Below are positions 40,111-53,049 of a DNA stretch of 64,000 nucleotides, piece by piece. Every line of letters starts with the position of its first letter. The stretch's first letter is position 1. The notes beneath the pieces were generated by a model, which did not search any database, was not told where the DNA came from, and saw only the letters and a list, made by a program, of their open reading frames with translations. Source of the DNA: Batrachochytrium dendrobatidis JAM81 (taxonomy: Eukaryota; Chytridiomycota; Chytridiomycetes; Rhizophydiales); contig NW_006281107.1 in the NCBI RefSeq assembly GCF_000203795.2, positions 692,965 to 756,964 on the forward strand, given 5' to 3'. Both the position numbers and the translations under genes were made by a program.

Positions 40111-40651
40111 TTTGGTTACAGCTAGCGACAGTAGAGATGAAATATTTATTTTGGTTATATAAAAAACTTGACTTTTATCATGTTTCGGAAACACTCGGAC
40201 AGCACAATCAAGCAGTTGTAATCTTTTGAAAACATGAATTCTCTGTTTATACGATTGGTTTAAGTTAATCTAGACTATATAGATGAAACCCATCAAAACA
40301 AGACCAAATGAATGATATTTTATATTCAATCGAGAGTATCCGACACGATCATGCCAACAAGTCGGATTGTATTCTAATATCGGATATATTTGTGTTCTAG
40401 TTTATGAATAAAACTACATTTCAATCGCTCAACACTCGTTCGTTTTGAAGAGTTGAAAACTGAACACATGGAATTGACTGACATGAACACTTGTTCGGTT
40501 TATAAAAACTAAAACTTTAAAAAACTTCAAGATTCGCACCAAACGAAGCTGGTTACTTTACACTTGTTTCAGCTTACGTGAATACGGCTGTATTTGCCAT
40601 TCTTTGTAGCTTTTGTTGTTGGTCGTAACTTGAAGTTGTTCAAGGCTCATC
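40111..40651. promoter_or_regulatory. Divergent 5' region of the Fuzzy-like and DnaJ genes
   Basis: 540 AT-rich bases between two divergent starts. An open minus frame from about 40194 runs into the Fuzzy-like start, so its true first codon or an upstream exon could lie here. No other gene is seen. Confidence 0.4.
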
Positions 40652-42076
40652 ATGGATATCATTCAGCAGATAGTCTTTTGGTCGTTTGTGCCAGTACGCA
40701 ATTATGCATTCCAGTATAACATTCGTTTTCTAGAGTTTAGTTTTACTCATACTTGTCTGATTACATGCATCAATAGTCATTCGTCACAAAGAATACTCTC
40801 ATGGCTTATCATTATGTTGCATGCAGAAAGAACACTCCGCAGCAACACGATCCTCGTTACAAACGTCACTACAATAGAGCATACGCTATTATTGTCACTG
40901 CTTACTTGGTGTTTACCATCATGCAGGTCTGTAGAGTCATTGTCATGTCTGGATCCTCTCAACAGTATAGTTTGTATTGTCTGTACTCATCAAGTCCATG
41001 TGTTTTATACAGGCTGAGCGAAACTTGCCTGCAAACTTCTACAATCTACTCAATGTTGGCATAGGACCATACTTTGATCAACGGAAACTTCGAGCAAGTT
41101 ACAAAGCTCTATCGCTTCAATATCATCCTGTGAGTTGTTTCATCTTGTGTTATACATTATAACTTGACGCAGTTCATTTATTGGCTTGACTTATTCTACA
41201 ATGTATTCATCTGTTCAAATCCGTTTATAGGACAAATCTGGCAATGTAAGTATCTGCACTGTTGATGAATACTTGGATTTAAACTTTGTTGACACCATTT
41301 ATATTCCGATCAATAGCACAATCTAGAGAACGTATACATTATGATCCGACAAGGATACGATACATTAAAGAACCCGCTCTTGCGCCAGGCATATGGTAAT
41401 GGTTAAACTTCAAATCTAGGCAGATATAGTGTTATATCAGCTATGATCACATCCATTATTGACATTTTAAATGCGTCTCATCACTGTAGATAAACTTGGC
41501 ATGGAAGCCTTTCAATGCTCATACTGCAAGACTGAGCGTGACTTTCTTCATGAAGCTATTCGAAACTGGATGACATTTTATGCAGTTACCGCTGGTGTAT
41601 CAACATTCTTTAGCGCCATTGGTCGTATGGATTTTGGTAGATATTGGAGATTTTCAGGATTGTTGGCCATTGCTGCAATAGAGGCAGCATGGCTGTTTTC
41701 ATCGACTGATGTATTTCCATACATTCTTCCATGGCGTACAGTGTCACAAAAAATTCAACTTTTGCGCCAGTTTTTTATTACTGTATCGATTGCCATTTCC
41801 CAGATTGGTCCAATCTTGTTTCCGGTAGACAAACGACCCATCAGACAAGTCATTTTGGATCTGGAGCAGAAGATCGATATGCAGACTCGACAGGCTGTAT
41901 CTTTTTTTGCAGATGCCTTTTTACCTTTCCAAAATGATCCCAAAGCAGCTGGAAAACTACAACGGAATATGGAGATACGGGCAGTTCATACTGATTCTGT
42001 TAATACCGCTGCATTGTCCAGTAGAAATGGTGTTAGTAATGGAACCACTGCTGTATCCCATAGCAGTGAAGAGTAG
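40652..42076 (+). CDS. Membrane-anchored J-domain (DnaJ/Hsp40) co-chaperone
   Basis: Exon 1 starts MDIIQQIVFWSFVP at 40652 and is spliced (ending TTC CA) to KNTPQQHDPRYKRHY. A hydrophobic span, AYAIIVTAYLVFTIM, precedes the J domain. The J domain runs NFYNLLNVGIGPYFDQRKLRASY, then QYHP/DKSGN (the HPD motif is split by an intron after HP), then MIRQGYDTLKNPLLRQAYD. Downstream are a CSYC pair, a second hydrophobic pair (FYAVTAGVSTFFSAIG; FSGLLAIAAIEAAWLF), a third (QFFITVSIAISQIGPILF), and a Ser/Thr-rich tail ending SHSSEE. J proteins stimulate Hsp70 ATPase; this layout suggests an ER or other membrane-bound member facing Hsp70. I cannot assign a precise orthologue. The AXDND1-like gene follows on the same strand. 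Confidence 0.78.
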
Positions 42077-42564
42077 GAATGGTCACGCAAAGTCAATCTA
42101 ATTGAAGGTCGCTATAAACTTGTAAATTTCTTCTCTTCTTGATCCTAACCGCCATATTCAGGCAAAATGGAACATACTGATAGGTGAGCCTAATAATACG
42201 GTGTAATACGATTTAAAAATGTTGGCTTGTGATATCGAGATACTCATTCACTATTTGACTCGGCATTTTGTAGAGCATGGCTTGAGCAAGTACGCTGCTT
42301 TCTTTCTGAGCGCTGGATTGCCTCGCTAAAACAAGGTTGGTGTCCGAGTACTACCAGGGTGTAATATAATTGATGGTCATTTATAAAATAACCAGATATA
42401 GTAAGAATACTGGCAGCTAATCAAGTATATTTGTAATGGTTTGACGAATGCAAACAGATACCACTACTCTCTATCATGGTCCTCGACCATCCAATTCTGA
42501 TATTAAAATGAATATGCGTAAGCAACTTTCCTCTCCAATAAAAATAAACCATTATTAATTCCTA

Positions 42565-45492
42565 ATGGAGTTCATCCCCGCATCGCTTATTAGTGATTTA
42601 AACCGTATAAGCCAGCCAACAAAACGACAGCCTCAACAACCCCGCGAACCTTCCCCGTCACAACTTTCTTCATTAACCAATAGAAGAGGGTCAGTCAAGT
42701 CAAAAAGGGTTTCTAAAGTAAATGCAGAATCATTTCAAACAGCATTGTCTAATGCGGCCTTGGATGAATCGACTACACAAATGGATGATGTCCAAACGCG
42801 AAATCCCGCTCTTCAGCTGCCAGCAGTGACCCATCACTCCGCCACTGTATCCAAGAAAACCCCGTTTGCTTCCGAAAAACCTACGACTGGCCATAATGTG
42901 ACGACACATACCAAGTCTGATGTAGCTACTGTGTACGACACGGCCAATAAAAAAAAGTTGCGACATGCATTGAAAGGACCAGCAGTCATGAAAGATCTAA
43001 CATTTGTTTATGCCAAACCCCAACCCATTGACGAACCCATCATCGTCACAAAAGAAAAAGTTGCGCAAAGCCCCACTATTGACGCATCCGAATTGCAAAT
43101 TGTAGCTGCTGTTTCACCTGGAAAAAATGCAAGTTTTTCATACTATGGTTTGATTGTCAAATTCCAATAGATGTTTTATTTCAAACAAAACTGACAGGCT
43201 TTGCCTATACATATTGCCAAGAAACGTAACAGGTCAACGATTCATTGGCAGTCGTCTCAGACCCATTTCAACAAACTCATCGCACAATACACGCATCCTC
43301 GCGTAAGGAGGTCGCACTTTTAAAAAACGCCATGATCACTCTTTTGGAAGAGATTGGTGCAAATGAAACAGACGACTACCCAACAGAAATGCACGCCTTT
43401 CTTGGCATCATCCAGGAAGAGCAAAAAATATACGATTCTGTTTTTCAGGAAATCATTCGGCAAGTCATGGTAAACATGGTTGAACGAGGCGAAGTGATTG
43501 CCGAGATAAGAAAACGGTACGCCAACATGTTTATCAAAATCCCTAAACATATCAAAAACATGCATACAGAGCTTGTTGCTCAACGCAAGCTCAATCGAAG
43601 ACTATCTGAAGAGATGCTACACTCCAAAGAAACGATTGCAGAATTGATTCGCGAGTTGGATTTTGTACGAAAACACGATAGTGAAGTATCAAAACAAGCT
43701 CAAGAGGCACAGGAAAAGTTGGTCTCCGTGTTGACACAGTCGGACGATACGGACGAGATTCTTGAAGAGTATCATCGGCTGTATCGCATGCAGCGTGATC
43801 GTCTTGAAGAATCTGTAAAGCTATCGGAACAAGAGAAGCGAATCTGGATGGATGCGGCAACAAGTCTAGCTGTACGAATTGGTGAAGAACATGGTGTGGG
43901 TGATTTGGTTTTGCTACAAAAGCACGAGTATTCAAGGCTCCGTTCCACCAGCCACATGATTATTACCATCAGCGAGACAAATGATGCTGAATTAAGTGGA
44001 ATTGAAAAAAAGATTGGAGAATGGAGAGCCAAGTTGATTAAACTGTCACAATCAGTGATTGAAGAAGATCATAGCAACATGGAAATCTTGGCCAAAATGC
44101 AGCGGGATATGAAACTTGTTTTGAAAAATTTAACCAGCAACGAGCCCATGGATGCCATCGAATCTGACCATTCGCTCCTCAAAGCGTTTCACATATTTGA
44201 TATCAAGACTTTGGGAGATCATTTGATAAAGTGGGTAGATCAAATCACAGCTGTTGCCATAAGATTCACAAGCGATCGAGATTTATCTGTGCAAGAAGAA
44301 ATCAAGTATATTCGCAAAATGTCTGAACTTTGGATTGAATCAGGGCTTAAACTGTTACGTCGGAGTGAAAAGAGTACAAATGGCAAGGATTATCTATCCT
44401 TGAGTGATGTCCTGAAAAAACTGGCAATAGATATTGAAGAGTGGCTTACAAAGTTGGACCTTCGCGTTTCTGGAGAAGATGGTATAGCATCTCAAGTCAT
44501 CAACTTGCAAAATCAACTAGAAGACCGGTAATTGCATTGTGATTTTAATATATAGATGACTAAATCTTTGCGAATGATATTGACAATGCTGCATTTCCAT
44601 CAACTATTGAAATAGGCAAACTGCATTCAGTGCTCGGGATCTTGATAAACCCCTTCCACAATCCGAAAGAGCGCAGTTGAAAGAATCGTTAACACATTGG
44701 ACTGATCAAATTGGGGCATTAGTTAGTAAGTATCATGTGAATTGGTGCTATTGGTATGTGGTTAACCAACTTGGTTTTTCTTTCAGATACGTTGTCAAAC
44801 ACTGCCGAAAAACAGCAACACAAAATTCCATTGCATGTAGAAAACTGGATTTCTAAACTGTTGGATCAAATGAATACAGATACGGATGTGCGTAATGAAG
44901 GTATACTCCAAGCATCTTGATTTACATTCATGGTAAACGCTCAGCGATAAATCAACTAACTCGCTGTTTTGTGGGTTTAAACTCAGAAAATACAAAATTA
45001 CACACCTCGATGATCAGCTGGATGGTTCATCTACTTATTAAAGGCGGAAGGGAAAAGCCATCTGAAACATGGGATCATGAATTCCAACAGTTAAACCAAG
45101 AGGTATGGCGTATGCCTATTTTTAAAATTGACACTATATAGTTGGCAAGCAACATCTCTATTAAACTTTCATATAGTTGATTTCCTTTAACGCCAATCTA
45201 ATGTGCGATGCTGCGGACATTGAGATGATATCGGATGATAAACAGGATCTGCGCAAGGTTGTGCAGTAAGTGATTTTCTAATGGATGCATCGTTATCAAA
45301 GCGACTAAAATATTTTCCTGGTGGGTTATAAAATGATTGACACTAATATTATTGGCTGACTTGATGAACCCAAGAGAGCTTTGTGATAATTGGATTCTCG
45401 TTGCAAAGCGATTACTTGCAATCGAAAAAAAGAATGCGCTTGAACATCCCAAATGGACAAAAAAACTCGTAGAAAATCAAAAAAGCGTTTAG
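42565..45492 (+). CDS. AXDND1-like axonemal dynein light chain domain protein
   Basis: The N-terminal exon is 42565-43128 (FIPASLISDLNRI, then a basic Ser/Thr/Pro-rich stretch). A GC-AG intron (43129-43232, AAT/GCAAGT) leads to a long coiled-coil exon from 43233 to about 44527, then five short exons to the stop at 45492. The core block VFQEIIRQVMVNMVERGEV with IRKRYANMFIKIPKHIK is the axonemal dynein light-chain type motif (p28/DNALI1-like, as in AXDND1). Much of the rest is heptad-rich helix with a C-terminal basic tail. A role in the flagellum is inferred. Upstream, 42167-42525 holds three small coding-like pieces with good splice sites (MEHTDR; AWLEQVRCFLSERW; LYHGPRPSNSDIK), but the last junction to 42570 breaks phase, so the real start is uncertain. 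It ends 8 bases from the TPI stop. Confidence 0.65.
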
Positions 45493-45500
45493 TGATTTTT

Positions 45501-46635
<1,135 letters not shown>

Positions 46636-46911
46636 TATTTCAATTCAAACCGATCTGATTGATGTCAAGTTGGTCACAAACTTGCAACCACAAAGCACTC
46701 CAGTCACGCGGCAGAAGGCCTGACTGCAAGATCGAGTCTGGATTCATTGTAGATTATAAGCAAATGGAATCAATATTCATTCAGGCTACTCAACGTGTCT
46801 TCAAGTCTGCAAACATCTGACAATCTATTCACTCACTTTGAAAAATTCGCATGTTTAAATGTTACCAGTCAAACCTTTTTGTTCTTGCCATAACACAAAC
46901 TCAAGTTCAAG
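46636..46911. promoter_or_regulatory. Bidirectional promoter of TPI1 and DRC7
   Basis: 276 bases separate the start codons of a strongly expressed glycolytic gene and a flagellar gene. It contains no ORF. The DRC7 side has a pyrimidine-rich run; no named motif can be assigned. Confidence 0.45.
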
Positions 46912-49900
46912 ATGCTAATGGAAGACGCGACGAATCCACCATCACCACCACCACTCTTGGGTGAGATGGTGGTTGATGAAATGGTAGTGGATAAACCAAG
47001 TATAGAACAAAAGGTCGAGGAACTGGACCAGCACGAACAACACTACATTCAACAACTAGAACGCCAAAAAAATCAACTTATTCACCAGCTTGTTGACAAA
47101 AAAAAGGTTCCTGCATCCTATTACACGAATTCAAAAAAGGAACAGCTTATCGTGCAGTATGTAGAAAACTTCAACAGACAGTATAGTCAGTTGTATCCTG
47201 GAAGAAAAGAACTGCTCTTGACTCCTTGCAACGAGTTTGGCACAAAAAAGTTTGTGTGCTCAACTATCCGACCTACTCAGCTGCCTTACAAGGAACTATA
47301 TGACTACCGCAGTGCCGCGTCATTTGTTGCCGATTTCATTTCCTACGAGCAACTCAATCCTCCTCACGAACTGGTAACTTTTATTTGATATCAAGAGTTT
47401 GGGTTCAATATGAACCGAGCAATCTAAACCAATGAAACGATAATTTAGACATGATCCTGTAAATACTAACCAGTGAGCTATACATGGAATGCATCATTAC
47501 ACATATAGCCAAAAGTGTTGAACTCTCCCACATATACACTGGGTATTCAATCTGGAAATTGTTTCGATATGTCTGTATTACTCACGTCATTTCTGCGTGG
47601 CGTGGGATATGATGCCTATGTGATCTCTGGATATGCTTCATGCAACATAACCTTGATGGATCAAACCAAAACATACTCGGAAAAAATTGCACAAAGTATT
47701 CCAATAGTAGATCCACCTCAAACCAACTTTTTGGATCAAGATGCTTGCTTGGACGAAAGTATATCCACATCGTGCAAATATCGAGTCAAACCTCCTCGTC
47801 AACTTAAAAGTAACTTTTTAGTCAAGCAAGAAGAACGTCGACAGCAACAGCTTGCTAAAAATAGTCTTGATACAACACCTGCACGAAAAAGTGTTTCCAC
47901 GGTAAAATTCAGTTTGAAATATTGTCGAGGTTATTGAATTGACAAGAAGTTTTATAATTTAAAACCTTGTAGATCACATAAAATTTTAAATATGACTAAC
48001 ACATTGCAAATACTAGGAGGCAAATGATGACGATGATGAGCTTAAAGGACTTCGTATTCATGCATGGGTATTGGTTCTTCCAGGAAAACGAGAAATTGCC
48101 GAATCTTTTTTTATTGAACCCAGTACTGGAAGTATCTATTCAACCGATAACGAGCACTATTTGGGGTTGGAAAGCGTGTTTAGCTCTCGAAACTACTGGG
48201 TAAACATGCAAGTATGCTATGATGGTCTCAAGGTATGTTGGTAGTATATACAAATGCTTAAATCACTGTATTTGCTTTTGTCAACATTGCTAAATACATT
48301 GTGAATATAGGGGATCTCGTTTGATATTGGGGACAATTCAAAATGGGAATTTGTTTTGTTAGATAATACCCAGCCAGGTGGTGTTTCAAGTGCAAATATG
48401 GATCAGTCAAAAAACAATGGGAATGCTTCTGACGAAGAAGATGAAGTAGAAACAACTTCAGAGATATCCTTTTATTGATTGATTTAAATGTCTATATACT
48501 TTGCTTTGGACAATTTTGAAAGTCTGTTATTTTACTATATTCTTTGTGGTTCCTTGACATGCATTTACACATTGTGGATCTTACTCCATCATGGGTAGAC
48601 AAGCTAACCATTTCAAAAGAACAGTTTGCAATGCGGTGCCCAGCTGGAACAAAACACACTACATATAGAGATGCGAAAATGGTAAGGATTTGCAAATACT
48701 GTATTGAGGTTGACTACAAAATTCAATTGTCATTTAAATTTATCATTCTGTTTAGGAAACATTTGCACAATACCATCGTGATGATGGAATGGTTTCAAGA
48801 ATAACGTACATTGAGGAAGACTCCAAGTCGGTGAGTCAAATTCACGAATATTTTGAAAATCGTCGGTAAGTTAGTGTTGTGTTCATTGAAATTATATGTA
48901 CACATGTTGTTCAAGCTAAACACATCATCTTAATATCCAAACTTTAGAGATAAACTATATCAGCGAATTCGAATACCCAGTATCAAAAAGATGCACGAAT
49001 TATTTCATCCAGGCCGCGCACCACATGGACTAAAAGAGCATATATTGATTGATTCCAAAACCGAAGAAATACACTTTTATCCCAATGCACGTTCTGACGG
49101 TCTTGTAAGGCGGTTAGAAAGTCCAAAAAAGATTATGGAGTACTTTACAGAACGCGAAGATCGATTGATTTATCGATCTATTACACACGAAGTCAACGAC
49201 GGCGTTCGTGGGTCTGTGATTAAAATGACCGAAAAATTCTCAAGAAACAAAGGTAGTAATTAGATGGTTGAATTTTGAACTGCAAATAGTTGGCAGTGGT
49301 TGTAACCGCGTGTGGTTATTTTGAAAAATAGATATACCTGCACAAACCGATATCTTCAAAAAAACCTATTTTGTCAAGGAAGAAAAGGTAAACCAAATAT
49401 TGCTTGCTGTTGATAGCTATGTTTGAAATAACTAAGACGCTTTGTATGATAGATTAGAGTCATTTATCATCTTGAAACCGGACGAATTATTGCATCCATG
49501 CGTGAGTTTAGAAAGCCTACACCAGATCAAAAAGGCCATTTTGTTGAACTGCTTAATTTATTTGAGGTATATTGGCATTAAAATCATTCAATCCAAACTG
49601 GTGGTTTACTAAACACTCTTCAACCACCCATAGGTTGATCCGTATGCTAAGCCGCCAAAGAAGCAGCAGTTATTTATACAACTATCTGAACTTTTGCGTG
49701 CAGAACAAATGTGTGCTCAGCTTATCAAAAGTTCTGAGCGTGAGTTGGTAGATATTCTTCGACTGCGCCAGACAGAAGAACGTGAAATCAATTTGGCCAT
49801 TTCCGTCTACGATACGCTTCACAACGATACGGTATATTGTTTTTTGAAACTGTACACATAGTATCAGCCATGTTCATATTACACTTTTTATCATGTCTAA

Positions 49901-50557
49901 TGCATTTAAAAACAACAGACTCTTCCAACGGACGACAATGGTAAAGAGACACACAAGGGCGAAGAGGAAGAAACTAAATCGGCAGATCTGGATTACCTAT
50001 CGCCTTTCCTCATCAACTATGTAAATCATTTTTTGACTATATGTATAGTGATGTAGTATAGAATACTCGACTGATATCAAATGACAATCAAAATAGGAAC
50101 ACCCCGAATCTTTGAAGCGAGACGATGCAGTGGCAATCAAAGACGCATGCTTGAAAAGTCTTAAAGAACGTTTAATTGAAAAGGCTAATATTATTCAAGG
50201 CAGATTGGATGAAGTTACTGCAGAATACCAAAAGCGGCAACTGATATACTCGCGTAACGCCGACTCGATGACTGTGGAAGAAACGGATGATTATGTTCGA
50301 TTCTGTAATGATGCCTTGTTCCGTATCCATATTCTTGAAAAACGTCTTGCCAAGGTAAAGTTTTTTAAAAAGTGTTGTAAATTCATTTTAAATTATGTAA
50401 CATACTGTTATTGCAATCTTACTACTCGTATTGATCAATACCAAATGCACTTAACCAGCACAAGGAAATTGCTCCAGAGAGGTATATTGAATTAGACGGA
50501 AAGCTGAGATTGGATGCAAGGTTGGCAGCAGCATTCGTAAATACAACTGGCATGTAA
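46912..50557 (+). CDS. DRC7: DRC7 (CCDC135/lobo), dynein regulatory complex subunit
   Basis: DRC7 is a linker component of the nexin-dynein regulatory complex on axonemal doublets. The start MLMEDATNPPSPPPLL precedes a coiled coil (IQQLERQKNQLIHQLVDKKK). Then come family blocks: LPYKELYDYRSAASFVADFI, GNCFDMSVLLTSFLRGVGYDAY (a transglutaminase-like Cys-containing loop), RVKPPRQL, RIHAWVLVLPGKREIAESFF, FLGLESVFSSRNYWVNMQ (read across exons), and a C-terminal helical part with LKERLIEKANIIQGRLDE and FRIHILEKRLAK/HKEIAPERYIELDGKL. It ends LAAAFVNTTGM. About ten short introns. The order and C-terminus match DRC7 closely. Presence of this gene is strong evidence for a motile flagellum. Confidence 0.9.
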
Positions 50558-50644
50558 ACAAACATCAAACGATTGGAAAAAAGAATATATCAAATAACCA
50601 GTCAGGAACAAGCCAGTTTATTGAAATATTTCAAATAAATGCAA

Positions 50645-52796
50645 TCAAGTTCGGCTAGAAAGCGCAGCAACACCTGGAAGAATTTTTCCTATTATATATT
50701 AAAATGCCAATGAGATGCACATGTGTTAAAAGCTAAAGCAAACGTTGATGAGTTTGGATAAATGTTATAATTACCTTCAAGCAGCTCTAGCGAAGCGCCT
50801 CCACCAGTGCTGATATGCGAGAAGTCAGCTTCACGGCCAGCATTGGCAACAGCAGTGGCAGTGTCACCTCCACCAACAATGGTGCAACCACCTATTTAGG
50901 TTGGTAGATGCATCACGTTAAATTTCTGAAAAAATACAAATTAATATTTAACAGCTAGATTATTATACCTTTGCTGGTGGATTTGGCGCACGACTCAAGG
51001 AGAGCAGTGGTACCAGAGGCAAACTTGGCAAATTCAAAAACACCGGCAGGTCCGTTCCAAAGAATAGTTTTGGAAGATTCGGCAACACTGCCAAATTCAG
51101 CGTTAGTTTTGGAACCGTGGTCTAAACCCATCCATCCGGCAGGAATTCCGTCCGCCTTGGTAGCATAGCCAGTCTATAGAGGTTTCAAAGATGGGTTAAA
51201 TAGTTGAAAAAATACGAAAAGTTGAACAACTAATGAGAGTAAAAATTAGCCATTGTACATTTGCATCAGCACCAAACTAAAATACATAATAGTTAGCATC
51301 AACAGATCCATAACAGCAGTACAGTTTATAAAAACACCAAGATCAATTAGCACCTTGTCTGCAGTGATAAAATCACATGGTAAGTAGATTTTAACCCCCT
51401 TTGCCTTGGCTTTTTCCATGAGCTTGGGAACAAGATCTGCGCCAGCAGCATCATAAAGCGAATTTCCAATCTCCATTTTTTCAAGAACCTTGAGGAAAGT
51501 GAATGCCATGCCACCACAGATGATCATGCTGTTCACCTATTTTTAGCATGTTAACACGTCTACTCACGTCAGATTCATTCAGTATTTTTACAATAAAAAC
51601 TGACCTTGTCCAAAAGGTTTTCAATAAGAAGGATCTTGTCAGAAACCTTGGCACTATATAAACCAGAAATTTAAAAAACAATAATGAAGTTCAAGACTAT
51701 TCAATAAGCACTACTGTTTGTCGACTTACCCTCCAACAATAGCAAGAAAAGGAGATTCGGGGTTTTCAAGAGCCTATACAAATGTTGAATCGATCGTTCA
51801 AAATGTGACATGCTACTATTATATATTCTTGATGATGCAACAGTACCTTTGAGAAAAAGTCCAGTTCTTTTTTCATGAGGAAACCAGCAGCCTTTACTTT
51901 GAGGTCCACACCAACCATAGAGCTGGACTATAAAGTCAGTAAAATAGGCTTTTATGCTGCTAAAAACACCTCAACATTCAATTAAACGATCATCCAGCAA
52001 GCAACCCTGACCTATGTGCACGATGGGCAGTGCCAAATGCATCATTAACATAGACATCTCCAAGCTTGGAAAGAGAAGCACGGAACTTGGCAACATCCTC
52101 TGGCTTGGCCTTGGTCTAATTGATCGAGAATCAGCACAACATTTGATGTGGGAATAGCAGTCCAATGAATCCATAGAATAAAATACCTTGTTGCCGGCCT
52201 CATCCTTGACCGATCCTTCTTCCTCGATGTGGAAACGCAAGTTTTCCAAAAGGATGATCTCGCCTTGAGAAGCGAAGATCAGTTAGGTTTAGTCATCAGC
52301 CAAACTACTAGAACAAACCATACCTTGAGCAGGGGACTGGCAGTGCTTCTCAACAGTCTCTCCGACGCACTGGTCCAGGAAAGTAACAGGCTTGGAAAGC
52401 AAGCGACTGAGTTCCTCGGCAATAGGCTTGAGTGTGAGCTTAGGAACGACCTTTCCATCAGGACGACCAAGATGGCTCATCAGAACCACCGAGCGAGCGC
52501 CTAGCAATGGATGAGCAAGACACTGTTAATCTGTTCTGTTACAAATCTATTTATATCGATGCATGATTACCATTATTAATGACATGCTGGATGGTGGGCA
52601 ATGCTGCCGTAATGCGTTGGTTGTTGGAGATCTTGCCATCCTTAAGAGGCACATTGAAGTCGACACTATCAACCAGTTCATGGCTGCATGAGCATAAAGA
52701 ACGAATGAAGACGAATCCACAGCGATCTTACCGAATCAGCACTCGCTGTCCAGTAACTTTGATGTCATTAAGACCAATCTTGCTAGCGAGACTCAT
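50645..52796 (-). CDS. PGK1: Phosphoglycerate kinase
   Basis: Glycolytic ATP-producing step, 1,3-bisphosphoglycerate to 3-phosphoglycerate. From the ATG at 52796: [22 protein letters not shown], then [95 protein letters not shown] and [11 protein letters not shown], ending [19 protein letters not shown]. The substrate-binding Asn/Arg and the nucleotide-binding Gly-rich loops are all present. Many introns, including one that separates the last 14 codons. It converges on DRC7 with 87 bases between stops and is divergent from SEC8 (253 bases). Confidence 0.96.
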
Positions 52797-53049
52797 TGTG
52801 GTTGTTGGTTAAAGAATTGCTGATCTGCACAATGAATCCATTAAAATATTCGAGTCTATCCAACTGTACAATGTATTCCTATTGATTTACCACGCTTATT
52901 TCGTATACATTACGGTTTGGTTAATAGGTCGTGGCGATATGTTATGTAACTGTGTTTTATAAGACATCATCATGAGTTGATTCAAACCATCCAGATTGTT
53001 CATCGCGATCTTGTCGTTGGTCGAGTTTATTCCGACTTGAATCTACATC

